From Mercurialis annua (taxonomy: Eukaryota; Streptophyta; Magnoliopsida; Malpighiales; Euphorbiaceae), in contig NC_065577.1 of assembly GCF_937616625.2 (NCBI RefSeq), positions 24,751,501 through 24,815,500 of the forward strand: 64,000 nucleotides of DNA. Reading direction: 5' to 3'. The notes beneath the pieces were generated by a model, which made no database searches, was not told where the DNA came from, and saw nothing but the letters and a program-made list of their open reading frames with translations. The position numbers and the translations under genes were made by a program. Position 1 is the first letter of the stretch. Each line of letters opens with the position of its first letter. Positions 42,444 through 55,359 of the stretch are shown here, one piece after another.

Positions 42444-45400
42444 TGTCACGACCCTTATTCATGAATCGTGACCGGCGCTAGGGTATGGGTATGGTTGTAC
42501 CAAAACCCGTAGCTAGTCTTTCAGATAACAGTTAAATATCATTAACAACTATGTACCTGCATAAAACCACATGGTCGGGGGAAACCGAGACTCCAACCTA
42601 GTATAGCGGTACATATAAGCAACATATATTCAAAGTATGCTTAATCTCATATAAACTCTAACATCATAGCAATATCTAAAAATACCATAAAACACTGTAA
42701 TCATGCCAAAAGCAATAAAGTAATAGTTGGACCATTCTAACAAACAATAGTCTAAAACATAAATGTAAGACTAAGACATGAACAATCTGATACTACTACT
42801 GCGGTCTAAGAGTTCAAAATAGTTCGACTCTTTTATTCTGAAATAAAATAACTGAACCTCCGAAGAATGAAGAAACGGAGATCGACCAATGCTCAAATCA
42901 TTAACTTGGAAAATTTGGGAAACAACAAGGTCAGATTTACTGAGTAGAGTTTATATAACCATTTACATTTATTAAGTTGAAAACCTTTAAAACCTTTAAT
43001 AAAACATTTTTTCATTATGGATTATCAATGAAACCCTAAACCACAATTCTAAATCACTTGTCGTGTCGGTGAGACGTATCTCAATAACCGATCTCCGACT
43101 ATCACTTAATATATAGTGAGCCCTGGATACGTATCTTCCACTGGTGTCCTCACTAAGGTGAGACGTATCTCAAACCTACCTCAATACCATAATCATTACC
43201 GGTGCGCACGCAGTCCCGATGATGCCCATCGATCGAGTAACACGTTCCAAATCAAATCCACAATGCCGAAAAACAGTTCGAAAGCTGTTTATGCATATAC
43301 ATATACAAAATATAATATTTGCTTAATAAAGAGGTAAATAGAGATATAAACTCGCTGTTTGCTATTCCTCTTGAAACTTGACAAGCAATCTAACTCTGGT
43401 TCACCTCTGAAGTACGAACAGTCGACGGGTCTAGATAAGATATTAAAATCATAATTAAAAACACAGACCCTAACTCTATTAAGTACTAGACACCATATAG
43501 GACTAGCACAAACAACAAGTCAATGTAAAGTCAAGTTAGAGTAGTTATAAAACTCGAACAATAATAAAACCATAAACAATCACGTCTATTGAGTTTCCAC
43601 TTTAAAATCCGTTTCAGAAAATATTATTTAAATATTTATTAAATAATAAATCACTTCAAATTCCAAATAGTGGGTTAGCCGAGTTACCGATAACTACCAA
43701 GCTAACCACACATGTCGGGCGACACAAGTCCAACCCGACCCAAATATTTTATAAAAGTTATAAATCATAGTTTATAATTTCAAAATAACACTTATTGATA
43801 AAATAATAATTAAATATTAAAATGGAACTCAGTAGCTTATAACACAAATAACCGATACTTACCGATAAAAATATCATTAAATAAATCAATCAATGAATAA
43901 AAGGATAAATTATAAATTTAGCCAAATTTCCACGCTAAACCAAAATCTCTAAAATTATAGATTAAATATAAATATCCACTTTCCATTTATAAAAATCAAA
44001 TAAATGATTTAAATTAAAGTCATTTATATTATAATAGAATAACATTATTTCTAAATTTAAAAAAATAATGTTGGCAAAGTAATTTGAACTATAAATAATA
44101 ATATTATCAAATCGCCAAATTATAAGTCGAACTAAATTCGTAAATTAAAATAAAATCAATTAATAAAATAGAAGTGATTAATTAAAATTAATTTTAAGGA
44201 ATCGATTTAATAAAGCCACCACAACTTAGGAATCACACTAGCAATTAACCATCACTTAAAAGAAAACAAACAGAACTCAAGTCCCTTGCCCAGAATAGAG
44301 ACCAAAGCCGCCATAGCCAAAACCAAGACAAATCAATATACAAACTATGAAAATAACCCAATCAACTATCATAAGAAATATCACATTTCAAAATGAATAA
44401 AACCATCCAGAGACATGCTAACCAATAACATGAATAACGGCATACCATCAATAATTTAGAAACCAAAAACTTGAACAATTATAGCAACAATGAAAATCCA
44501 AACTCTGATTTGAACCACAACTGAACCTCAAAAACAAAATATGACCACAATCCCTCCTAAATAAACATTACCCCTAAGCAAAATTGGAATCAAGGCATGA
44601 ATATAGACAGAGGTAACATGTTAACAGTGATAATGGATAAGATACCGAAATCATGAATTGATTTGTAAGGGACAACACAAAACAAAACAACCCAAGAACA
44701 AACACAATAATTATGACCAAAAGATCTAATTTATCAGCAAAGCTATAAGAATACTGCATCCAACAAATAAAGAAAAGAACAGAAGCAACACATTCAAAAC
44801 GAAGAAACGAAGGCAATTGTAACAAAATTATTTACGTACCAATTATGTTTCCAACACGTAAGGATGACCGAGAATGATTTAGATAGATGAAACGTAGAGA
44901 GTACTTCAGCTTAAAGCTAGCCTAAAGAACATCACAAGTCACACATGACAGAAACAAATTTGAATACAAAAGTATGAAGAAAAGCGACGAAAATTACCTG
45001 CCGGATCCGAAGCAATTGAAATGAAAAATCGAGGTGATGTCTCAGGATGTTTTAGAGCGTAAGACGGCTAGGGTTTATTTTAGAAAAATAGAGGATTGAA
45101 ATTAGGATTTGTAAGAAACGTATATATAATAGAAGGAAGAAGAAGATGATGATGGTGTATAATTTATAAACAAAAGAATAAGGTTTTGCATTTAACAAAG
45201 TTAATGGGCTTCTCATTATTAAAAAGAATGGCTAATTGCGTTGATAATAATAAAAGACATGCATGGATGGTATGCAATAATTTATTAAATCCATATTATA
45301 TCTTTTTTTCTTTTTAAATTTAATAATACAATTCAAATCTGAAACGAACCACGAACGATTAAAATAAAATTTAATAATAATATATAATAATAATAATAAA

Positions 45401-45477
45401 TTATCTAAAACTTGACGGAATGCTAAAATTATAACTAAAATTTATAAAAAAATAATTTAAAAATACGGGATATTACA
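42444..45477 (-). repeat. 3' LTR of the LARD-like element (3034 bp)
   Basis: Starts on the minus strand with TGTAATATCCCG at 45477 and ends GGGTCGTGACA at 42444. A TATA-like ATTATATATA is on the minus strand at 45121-45130. The hairpin motif TGAGACGTATCTCA is at 43070-43083 and 43159-43172. Small frames such as those at 43116 and 44574 recur only because LTR copies are homologous. Confidence 0.92.
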
Positions 45478-48400
45478 TTCTTCCCAACTTATTAATAATT
45501 TGTCCTCGAATTTAGAACGAAAACGCTCAAAGCATAATAACACATAATTAAGGCACACAACTCAGTACCGCCACTTGTATAAATTAAACAAACTTAAATG
45601 CTCACTAATGTACCGACACTAACTTCCACTTAGCATAGACGATAATGCCAACTCTAGGTGAAATCAACCAAGATAAAACAAATTCTACTCCACAACACTC
45701 GACTAATATACTAGGATAATTAAGAACGAATCTCGAAACTCAAATCTGACAATGATTTGCAATATATACGATCACAACATACACATGCACTAAAATCTGA
45801 TTTTAACAATAAGATGTCCCAACTATTACTCGTTTAACGCAACGTGAAAAAAAAATCAAAAAATTTCCAACTCAGAGTCACAATTACTCTTTACTGGAGT
45901 TTCTTCCAAAACCAGCTCGAAACTTAAGGATTATAAAATCTTCAATATCAAAATATAAAATCAAGCACTTAACTCAACTATAGTTCTTACAACTCAAAAC
46001 TCTATCGTCAAATCAGGAATACTGAAAAACACAAGTTGATAATCCTTGCGTCCACAACACCTACTTACTTCCACTTATCTCATCTCGACATCAAATAATT
46101 GATAACAAAACCCGACAAACATCAGATAATATTTCGTTAAAAACAACGCTACTAGGATCACCCAGTTCAACGGTTAACACCAAGTTTGATAATACCATTA
46201 TTTTCGTGAAATGCAAAACACCGAAATCTCATATCGTCAAACAAAAAAACGTGAATTTATCACACGATAATAGAATCTCCAGATAAATAATAAATATTCC
46301 GATATAATCTACAATAACTAACCATCAGACTTACATTAAAATATGTTTCACATACCTATCTTTACTCCACATAAAAGATTCAATATTCGATATCCAAACT
46401 TTCATCAATTAAACTCTCAATTAACAGTATCGGCCAACCGACATTGTTGTCAAAACTCACCAACGCGATCATTGATTTCCGAATCAGCTAGCTCAAATAA
46501 CCTAACCAACTTTAATTCTCAAAATTACTCTAATCAACTCGCTATAACCTCGTATATAATGAGAGATCACTATGACCAATTAACCCCTGATCGGATTGTT
46601 AGTTATGCTCTAACCAAAACCACTAGGGTATAAAATCTTTCAATACAAAATATTTTATATTTAAAATTATCCACTTCTCTTAAAATAAAACTTTACATCT
46701 AAATCGAAGTACTTTTACTGTGAAAAACCGACAATTTAGTAAATTCCTGAAAATTTTCAAGTATTCACATTTTGAATCAGCAGATTTCCCTTACTTCTAA
46801 ATAAGTTGCAAATTTTTAAAAGAGTTCAACTAACAAAAATTATGTTATCTATAAATCAAACTCGTTAAATATTTATCATTTCCTTATAAATAATCAATCG
46901 TGGAAAAATCCTCCGCATTCAAAATACATTGATGTTGCAAAACATCAAAAATTAAGTCACTTGTAAATTTTACTCTAAAAAAACACGATTTGAAGAAATG
47001 TTTCAACCAAAAACAATTTATATTCCTTTTAAAATCAATTTGATAAAAATTCTTTCCTTCCAGCAGGACGTAAAATTTAACAATGCAAATCTATTTGTTT
47101 ACAAAAATATAGCTTTATATCAATATACCAATTTTTTTTTTTAAAAAAAACGAATCTATATAAACAACTTATTTTAAAATCCTAGTGTAAAAACATAAGT
47201 GGAGCATAACCAAATCTCTTAATCCAACAATCCTCAAATCAAAATCGTATATTTCCACGGAGGTTTTCTAATCTACATATAACTATATATCGCACTTAGT
47301 ACAACTAAAATCTTGAACGTAACCTCAAAATAATCCTCCAATTCCATACTTACAATCTACCAAATTATACGATACCACCATAACAAATCAAAACGATATC
47401 TCCACTAAAACTCATAAGTATAAAGTAATATCCAATAGAACTCTAGATAAGCTGAATCTGAACTCAAAGAAACCAAATCACATATATTTCTACAAAAGTT
47501 AACACCAGTTCCCGCATCACACCGATCAACTTAAAGAAACACAAGCGTATTAAATACACCAATCTAACTTTTCTAATCCGAATTTTTAATATCATTTGTT
47601 TAGGATAATTAGAAACCACCAACCATTTCAAGGGAAAAAAAATTTCCTACACTTCCTAGATATTGAAACCCAAAGATTTCGACTCACAAACAAAACACCA
47701 AATCCATCGAAGCTAAAAATGAAGATAAAGGCAACTGGGGCCTAAACAAAGATCTTACTCACAAATTAACACCATACAACAAGGTAAGCCATCCATGACC
47801 ATGTGAATTAATTCATCTCACGTGTTTCTCCAAACGAAGAGACAAAATAAAAACAATCAAAATAGTTCAACCAAACATGACCTTTAGCAAAATCAGCCCA
47901 ACATACTTAAAAGACCAAAATCAAGACATGCTACAACAAGCTTGAATTTTTGTATCAAAATCAACTTGTAATTATATCATCTTATAAGAGTGCACTTCAA
48001 AATTCATTTTGAAATTTAAAGTCAATCATAAAACTTTTCAAGTCCAAGTTTGAGCCTCATGGTTTTTTTTTTAAAATTCATTTCCCGGAAAAACCTCCTT
48101 TACAGGTTACTTGCTTTAAAAGTACCCAAGTATATTAATTCGTAAAACCATCGAGTTAGCCGAGTCATTACAACTTTCAAGCTCAACTCCTAAATATGGG
48201 TGACCCAAGTCAAACCCAAAACAATTGTTTATGAAACGTATTCTATATATTTGTAAATTCGAAAAATGCACTTAAAACAAAATCTCAATTTTTTTTCAAT
48301 AGGAAGCTCAACGTCACCCAAATAGCAACATATGACTCATCACTTAAGCAAGGAAACAATTAATCTTTAACAAACTTTTAGAAAACACATACTTCAGCCA

Positions 48401-49234
48401 TAACTAGCAAATCGAGTATGAAACCAACGACACCAAAGTGTGAACAAATCACAGCATGGTAAAATTATAAAAATAATATTAATTCTTCAAAACAGTATCA
48501 CCTTTCAAAATAATTTTATTACAAAAATCACTCGTTTCGAATCATTAGCCAAAGTAAGTTTTGAATATGAGAAAAATTATTTTACTGGCAAATTAATGAA
48601 AATTAACTTTTAGGGTATCATGCTCAGACTACTCATCCGACTTTTATGTCAAAACACCAGTTAGTCAAAAAAAAAATTTCTTAAAGAATTACAAAATCAA
48701 TACGTAGTCAGCAACGTAAAGTCACAAAACGTGATACAAGATTTTACGATCAAAATCATTTAAACCAGAAACAAGATCCAAGTCTAACAAAATATTATTT
48801 TCAATAATCCATGTTCTCGGCCAAAGTCAAAACTACTCACCAAAAAAACCCAGCGTTATTAAAATCATTAAAGGCAACTAAGTCAAAAATTATCTTCCAG
48901 GTGAAATGCAACATCAACAAGATAAGGTAAACAACATAAACAAAATACCAATATAAGATTTCCCGAGAAATCAAAAGAAACATATAATCACCCAAGTGAA
49001 ACAACAATAATTTAAAATATTAATATCAAATCAACATAATATAACTGACTCGACGCAATCCTATCGGTGTAGGCAGAAGGTTTTAAAAATCAAAAGATGA
49101 CGTTTCAAAAGACAAGACTTTAATCCTAATTCCGCAGTAGTTCCTAAGACACAATAACAACTTATCATGCCAAAATAATAAACACATAACATGCAAAAGG
49201 CCTTAGTTTGAAACCAAATCTCTAATACCAACTT
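45478..49234 (-). other. Internal region of the LARD-like element, no coding sequence seen
   Basis: AT-rich and without recognisable gag, protease, RT or integrase motifs on either strand; the longest frame (46343-46633) is not convincing. The edges hold the polypurine tract (45478-45490, minus strand) with the conserved TTCGAGGACAAATTATTAAT beside it, and the primer site. Its function would be only to carry replication and packaging signals. Confidence 0.8.
49213..49230 (-). other. LARD-like element primer binding site, tRNA-Met
   Basis: On the minus strand TGGTATTAGAG follows the LTR after four bases (AAGT). It matches the initiator tRNA-Met complement TGGTATCAGAG at 10 of 11 positions; the match weakens beyond that. 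Confidence 0.75.
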
Positions 49235-52200
49235 TGTCACGACCCATTTTCATGAATCGTGACCGGCGCTAGGGTATGGGTATGGTTGTACCAAAACCCG
49301 TAGCTAGCCTTTCGGATAACAGTTAAATATCATTAACAACTATGTACCTGCATAAAACCACATGATCGAGGGCAACCGAGACTCCAGCCTAGTCTAGTGG
49401 TACATATAAGCAACATATATTCAAATTATGCTTAATCTCATATAAACTCTAACAGCATGGCAATATATAAAAAATACCATAAAACACTGTAATCATGCCA
49501 AAAGCAATAAAGTAATAGTTGGACCATTCCAACAAACAATAGTCTAAAACATAAATGTAAGACTAAGACATGAACAATCTGATACTACTACTGCGGTCTA
49601 AGAGTTTAAAATAGTTCGGCTCTTTTATTATGAAACAAATAGCTGAACCTCCGAAGAATGAAGAAACGGAGCTCGACCAATGCTCAAATCATTATCCCTG
49701 AAAATTTGGGAAACAACGGGGTCAGAATTACTGAGTACAGTTTATATAACCATTTACATTTATTAAGTTGAAAACCTTTAAAACCTTTAATAAAACATTT
49801 GTTCATTATGGATTATCAATGAAACCCTAAACCACAATTCTAAATCACTTGTCGTGTCGGTGAAAAGTATCTCAATAACCGATCTCCGACTATCACTTAA
49901 TATATAGTGAGCCCTGGATACGTATCTTCCACCGGTGCCCTCACTAAGGTGAGACGTATCTCAAACCTACCTCAATACCATAATCATTACCGGTGCGCAC
50001 GCAGTCCCGATGATGCCCATCAAGTAGCACGTTCCAAATCAAATCCACAATGCCGAAAAACAGTTCGAAAGCTGTTTATACATATACATATACAAAATAT
50101 AATATTTGCTTAATAAAGAGGTAAATAGAGATATAAACTCGCTGCTTGCTATTCCTCTTGAAACCTGACAAGCAATCTAACTCCGATTCACCTCTGAAGT
50201 ATAAACAGTCGACGGGTCTAGATAAGATATTAAAATCATAATTAAAAAAACAGACCCTAACTCTATTGAGTTATAGACACCACATAGAACTAGCACAAAC
50301 AACAAGTCAATGTAAAGTCAAGTCAGAGTAGTCATAAAACTCGAACAATAATAAAACCATAAACAATCACGTCTTTTGAGTTCCCGCTTAAAAATCGGTT
50401 TCAGAAAATATTATTTAAATATTTATTAAATAATAAATCACTTTAAATTTCAAATAGTGGGTTAGCCGAGTTACCGATAACTACCAAGCTAACCTCACAT
50501 GTCGGGCGACCCAAGTCCTACCCGACCCAAATATTTTATAAAAGTTATAAACCATAGTTTATAATTCCAAAATAACACATATTGATAAAATAATAATTAA
50601 ATATTTAAATTGAACTTAATAGCTTATAACACAAGTAACCGATACTTACTGATAAAAATATCATTAAATAAATCAATCAATGAATAAAACGATAAATTAT
50701 AAATTTAGCCAAATTTCCACGCTAAACCAAAATCTCTAAAATTATAGATTAAATATAAATATCCACTTTCCATTTATAAAAATCAAATAAATGATTTAAA
50801 TTAAAGTCATTTATATTATAATAGAATAACATTATTTCTAAATTTAAAAAAATAATGTTGGCAAAGTAATTTGAACTATAAATAATAATATTATCAAATC
50901 GCCAAATTATAAGTCGAACTAAATTCGTAAATTAAAATAAAATCAATTAATAAAATAGAAGTGATTAATTAAAATTAATTTTAAGGAATCAATTTAATAA
51001 AGCCACCACAACTTAGGGATCACACTAGCAATTAACCATCACTTAAAAGAAAACAAACAGAACTCAAGTCCCTTGCCCAGAATAGAGACCAAAGCCGCCA
51101 TAGCCAAAACCAAGACAAATCAATATACAAACTATGAAAATAACCCAATCAACTATCATAAGAAATATCACATTTCAAAATGAATAAAACCATCCAGAGA
51201 CATGCTAACCAATAACATGAATAAGGGCATACCATCAATAATTTAGAAACCAAAAACTTGAACAATTATAACAACAATGAAAATCCAAACTCTGATTTGA
51301 ACCACAACTGAACCTCAAAAACAAAATATGACCACAATCCCTCCTAAACAATCATTACCCCCAAGCAAAATTGGAATCAAGGCATGAATATAGACAGAGG
51401 TAACATGTTGACAGTGATAATGGATAAGAAACCGAAATCATGAATTGATTTGCAAAGGACAACACACAACAAAACAACCCAAGAACAAACACAATAATTA
51501 TGACCAAAAGATCTAATTTATCAGCAAAACTATAAGAATACCGCATCCGCATCCAACAAATAAAGAAAAGAACGGAAGCAACACATTCAAAACGAAGCAA
51601 CGAAGGCAATTGTAACAAAATTATTTACGTACCAATTATGTTTCCAACACGTAAGGATGGCCAAGAATGATTTAGATAGATGAAACGTAGAGAGTACTTC
51701 AGCTTAAAGCTAGCCTAAAAAACATCACAAGTCACACACGACAGAAATAAATTCGAATACAAAAGTATGAAGAAAAGCGACGAAAATTACCTACCGGATC
51801 TGAAGCAATTGAAAGAATAATCGAGGTGATGTCTCAGGATATTTTAGAGAGTAAGACGACTAGGGTTTATTTTAGAAAAATAGAGGATTGAAATTAGGGT
51901 TTGTAAGAAACGTATATATAATAGAAGGAAGAAGAAGATGCTGCTGGTGTATAATTTATAAACAAAAGAATAAGGTTTTCCATTTAACAAAGTTAATGGG
52001 CTTCTCATTGTTAAAAAGAATGGGCTAATTGCGTTGATAATAAAAAAAAGACATGCATGTGTTGTATGCAATAATTTATTAAATCCATATTATATCATTT
52101 TTTCTTTTTAAATTTAATAATACAATTCAAATCCGAAACAAACCACGAACGATTAAAATAAAATTTAATAATAATATATAATAATAATAATAAATTATCT

Positions 52201-52273
52201 AAAGCTTGACGTAATGCTAAAATTATAATTAAAATTTATAAAAAAAAATTATTTAAAAATACGGGATATTACA
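49235..52273 (-). repeat. 5' LTR of the LARD-like element (3039 bp)
   Basis: Same ends and layout as the other copy. TATA-like sequence lies on the minus strand at 51913-51922. The first hairpin copy at 49861 is altered (TGAAAAGTATCTCA); the one at 49950-49963 is intact. The last 125 bp (52149-52273) are included in the tandem duplication downstream. Confidence 0.92.
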
Positions 52274-55116
52274 GTAGGAGTTTGTTTAGTTTATGTGGTG
52301 AACCCGTGGAGTGTATTTTATGCTATGTTATGTTGGATGTTATGCTACTTGCACTTACCGCTTTGCTGTGTCATTTTGTCGCCTATGCCATGATTGTTGC
52401 TAGGTCAGAATTACTGGAATTTAAGTGTTTTCGTTCCCCCTATTTAATGAGTTGGTCAATTTTTGCTTTTGTGTGTGAACAACATTGTGAGAATGATAGT
52501 TAAATAACTTTTGTCTAGTTAGCCATCATGAATTAATAGGACTGAGGTGAAATTTTGCACTTTGAAAAAATATGTTCTTTCTTTTGAATATTGTGAATTT
52601 TGGCATGATAATCTTGACAGGAGAACTTATGTAAATTCTGAAATTTTGAGCAATTAAACATGTCTGTATTTTAAATCACCTTGTGTTTACCCAGTTTTGT
52701 GAGATTTTTGAGCCTTATCGAGCATACTTTTTATATCTCATTTAATTGTGGTGTGAGTCGATACATGTTAGTTTTCTAGAACTTGCCTTGCGTCCATAGT
52801 AAAATTACAGTGTACGTTGAATAATTTGGAAGTGATAAACGGCAATTAGGATAACCCATTCTTTAGACCACTTTAAATAGCCTACCCAATTTCCCTTAAT
52901 TTACCCAATTTGAGCCTTAACCGAATTTTTGTTGTTTTACACACATTTCACACACTTTACCTTTTCCTATCTCCCTCTTTTCTACCTTATTTTGACTTGA
53001 CAGATTGATGGATATGCAGGAAACTAGTGTGAGGATGTATAACATCCTCAGCTCATGATTTTTGATTGATAATCTCTTGTTTATTATGATCAAAGTTGCC
53101 TTTTGATGTTCATAAAAAGAGCGAAAAATAAAATAAAAGCAAGCAAAGAAAAAGAAATAAAAATAGAAAAGTTGAGCTTAAAAGATAAAAATCTGAAAAT
53201 AAGAACTCAAGGCATGAAAAGTAAAGAAAAAAAAGAGATTGATATAAAGAAAGAGCTGAAGTTTTTATTTTGAATAGTTTCTAGTTTATGTTTGTTGATT
53301 TGTCAAGTCATTTTTCAGCATGTCATTTACCTTATTCCACAACTTAACCTAAACCCCATTACAACCCTTTAAAAGTCCATTTTGATTCTTTTTGTTCGAT
53401 TTAACTTACCAGTGGAATTGGGGACTATAGGCAAACTTATGGCAAAATTACATGTATTGATGTGAGAGATTAATTGTTACACCTTTTACACTTATGTGCG
53501 AGAGACTACTTTCTGAGGAGTTACTTGGTGATTTCATTATACAGGTTTGTGATTTTGCTCATTTGCTCAAGTTTCGTTTGTTGCTTTTGAATTGATTGGA
53601 TTGCCTTTTTGATCAATGTGATTTCGAAATCAACGATTAAAATAAAATTTAATAATAATATATAATAATAATAATAAATTATCTAAAGCTTGACGTAATG
53701 CTAAAATTATAATTAAAATTTATAAAAAAAAATTATTTAAAAATACGGGATATTACAGTAGGAGTTTGTTTAGTTTATGTGGTGAACCCGTGGAGTGTAT
53801 TTTATGCTATGTTATGTTGGATGTTATGCTACTTGCACTTACCGCTTTGCTGTGTCATTTTGTCGCCTATGCCATGATTGTTGCTAGGTCAGAATTACTG
53901 GAATTTAAGTGTTTTCGTTCCCCCTATTTAATGAGTTGGTCAATTTTTGCTTTTGTGTGTGAACAACATTGTGAGAATGATAGTTAAATAACTTTTGTCT
54001 AGTTAGCCATCATGAATTAATAGGACTGAGGTGAAATTTTGCACTTTGAAAAAATATGTTCTTTCTTTTGAATATTGTGAATTTTGGCATGATAATCTTG
54101 ACAGGAGAACTTATGTAAATTCTGAAATTTTGAGCAATTAAACATGTCTGTATTTTAAATCACCTTGTGTTTACCCAGTTTTGTGAGATTTTTGAGCCTT
54201 ATCGAGCATACTTTTTATATCTCATTTAATTGTGGTGTGAGTCGATACATGTTAGTTTTCTAGAACTTGCCTTGCGTCCATAGTAAAATTACAGTGTACG
54301 TTGAATAATTTGGAAGTGATAAACGGCAATTAGGATAACCCATTCTTTAGACCACTTTAAATAGCCTACCCAATTTCCCTTAATTTACCCAATTTGAGCC
54401 TTAACCGAATTTTTGTTGTTTTACACACATTTCACACACTTTACCTTTTCCTATCTCCCTCTTTTCTACCTTATTTTGACTTGACAGATTGATGGATATG
54501 CAGGAAACTAGTGTGAGGATGTATAACATCCTCAGCTCATGATTTTTGATTGATAATCTCTTGTTTATTATGATCAAAGTTGCCTTTTGATGTTCATAAA
54601 AAGAGCGAAAAATAAAATAAAAGCAAGCAAAGAAAAAGAAATAAAAATAGAAAAGTTGAGCTTAAAAGATAAAAATCTGAAAATAAGAACTCAAGGCATG
54701 AAAAGTAAAGAAAAAAAAGAGATTGATATAAAGAAAGAGCTGAAGTTTTTATTTTGAATAGTTTCTAGTTTATGTTTGTTGATTTGTCAAGTCATTTTTC
54801 AGCATGTCATTTACCTTATTCCACAACTTAACCTAAACCCCATTACAACCCTTTAAAAGTCCATTTTGATTCTTTTTGTTCGATTTAACTTACCAGTGGA
54901 ATTGGGGACTATAGGCAAACTTATGGCAAAATTACATGTATTGATGTGAGAGATTAATTGTTACACCTTTTACACTTATGTGCGAGAGACTACTTTCTGA
55001 GGAGTTACTTGGTGATTTCATTATACAGGTTTGTGATTTTGCTCATTTGCTCAAGTTTCGTTTGTTGCTTTTGAATTGATTGGATTGCCTTTTTGATCAA
55101 TGTGATTTCGAAATCA
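52149..55116 (+). repeat. 1484-bp direct tandem duplication across the LTR/Athila junction
   Basis: Copy 1 is 52149-53632 and copy 2 is 53633-55116, with constant offset 1484. Each copy holds the last 125 bp of the LARD-like LTR followed by GTAGG and about 1.36 kb of Athila 3' noncoding sequence. I see no differences between copies. The breakpoints share only one base, so unequal crossing-over between long repeats is not the obvious cause. Apparent small frames (52282, 53766) are identical because of the duplication. Confidence 0.93.
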
Positions 55117-55359
55117 TGTTTTAATGAGTGTATCTGTGTAGTCTCGGTGTTATTGATTCATGATTTGGCACTAGGCATTGTTATTGTATATTATTCTTTC
55201 ATTGTTGTTTAGCTCAAATGTATATTTTTGATCGATTCATTATTTAGGGGGTTGAGAAAGTGCTTTAATTTTTGGAATTCTAGCAAAGTTTGATGATTGG
55301 TAGTGTGGCATTGTTCTTTATTTGCTTTAGGACAAGCAAAAGGTAAGTGTGAGGATGTT
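52274..55359 (+). other. Athila 3' noncoding region, right part
   Basis: Continues the Athila tail interrupted at 36801. No protein is recognisable. It contains an A-rich purine stretch (about 53110-53250 and its copy) typical of Athila tails. Just before the LTR is the purine-rich AAAGGTAAGTGTGAGGATGT, the likely polypurine tract. Confidence 0.75.

Larger units (their letters stand above)
42444..52273 (-). mobile_element. Non-coding gypsy-type LTR element (LARD-like), 9.8 kb
   Basis: Two ~3.03-kb LTRs (42444-45477 and 49235-52273) flank a 3757-bp internal region. Sense is minus: primer site TGGTATTAGAG next to the right LTR, polypurine tract AAGTTGGGAAGAA next to the left LTR. Flanks are GTAGA (42439-42443) and GTAGG (52274-52278), a 5-bp target duplication with one mismatch. 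LTRs are about 95-98% identical by eye, yet the internal region has no gag or pol similarity I can see, so it is more likely a non-autonomous derivative than a decayed full element. The target site includes the last base of CACTA no. 2 and its TAG duplication, so it inserted after that CACTA. Confidence 0.9.

Noticed and set aside
42004..42471. Overlapping frames rich in GDG/ATN repeats
   Set aside because: They are translations of the CACTA subterminal inverted repeats, open on both strands.
15638..50113. Small frame MSPGDVSSTGALTKVRR-like, found at 15638, 43116 and 49907
   Set aside because: It recurs only because the LTRs are homologous, is antisense to LTR transcription, and covers the hairpin repeats. 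No sign of protein-level conservation.
44574..51618. Minus-strand frames at 44574-44825 and 51355-51618 (hydrophobic, MLQLPS(F/L)LRFECVAS)
   Set aside because: They sit at the same place in two LTR copies of one element, so similarity is expected. Length differs by an in-frame insertion and no known domain is seen.
52282..53987. Two identical 73-codon frames
   Set aside because: They are copies of one noncoding stretch in the 1484-bp tandem duplication of the Athila tail.
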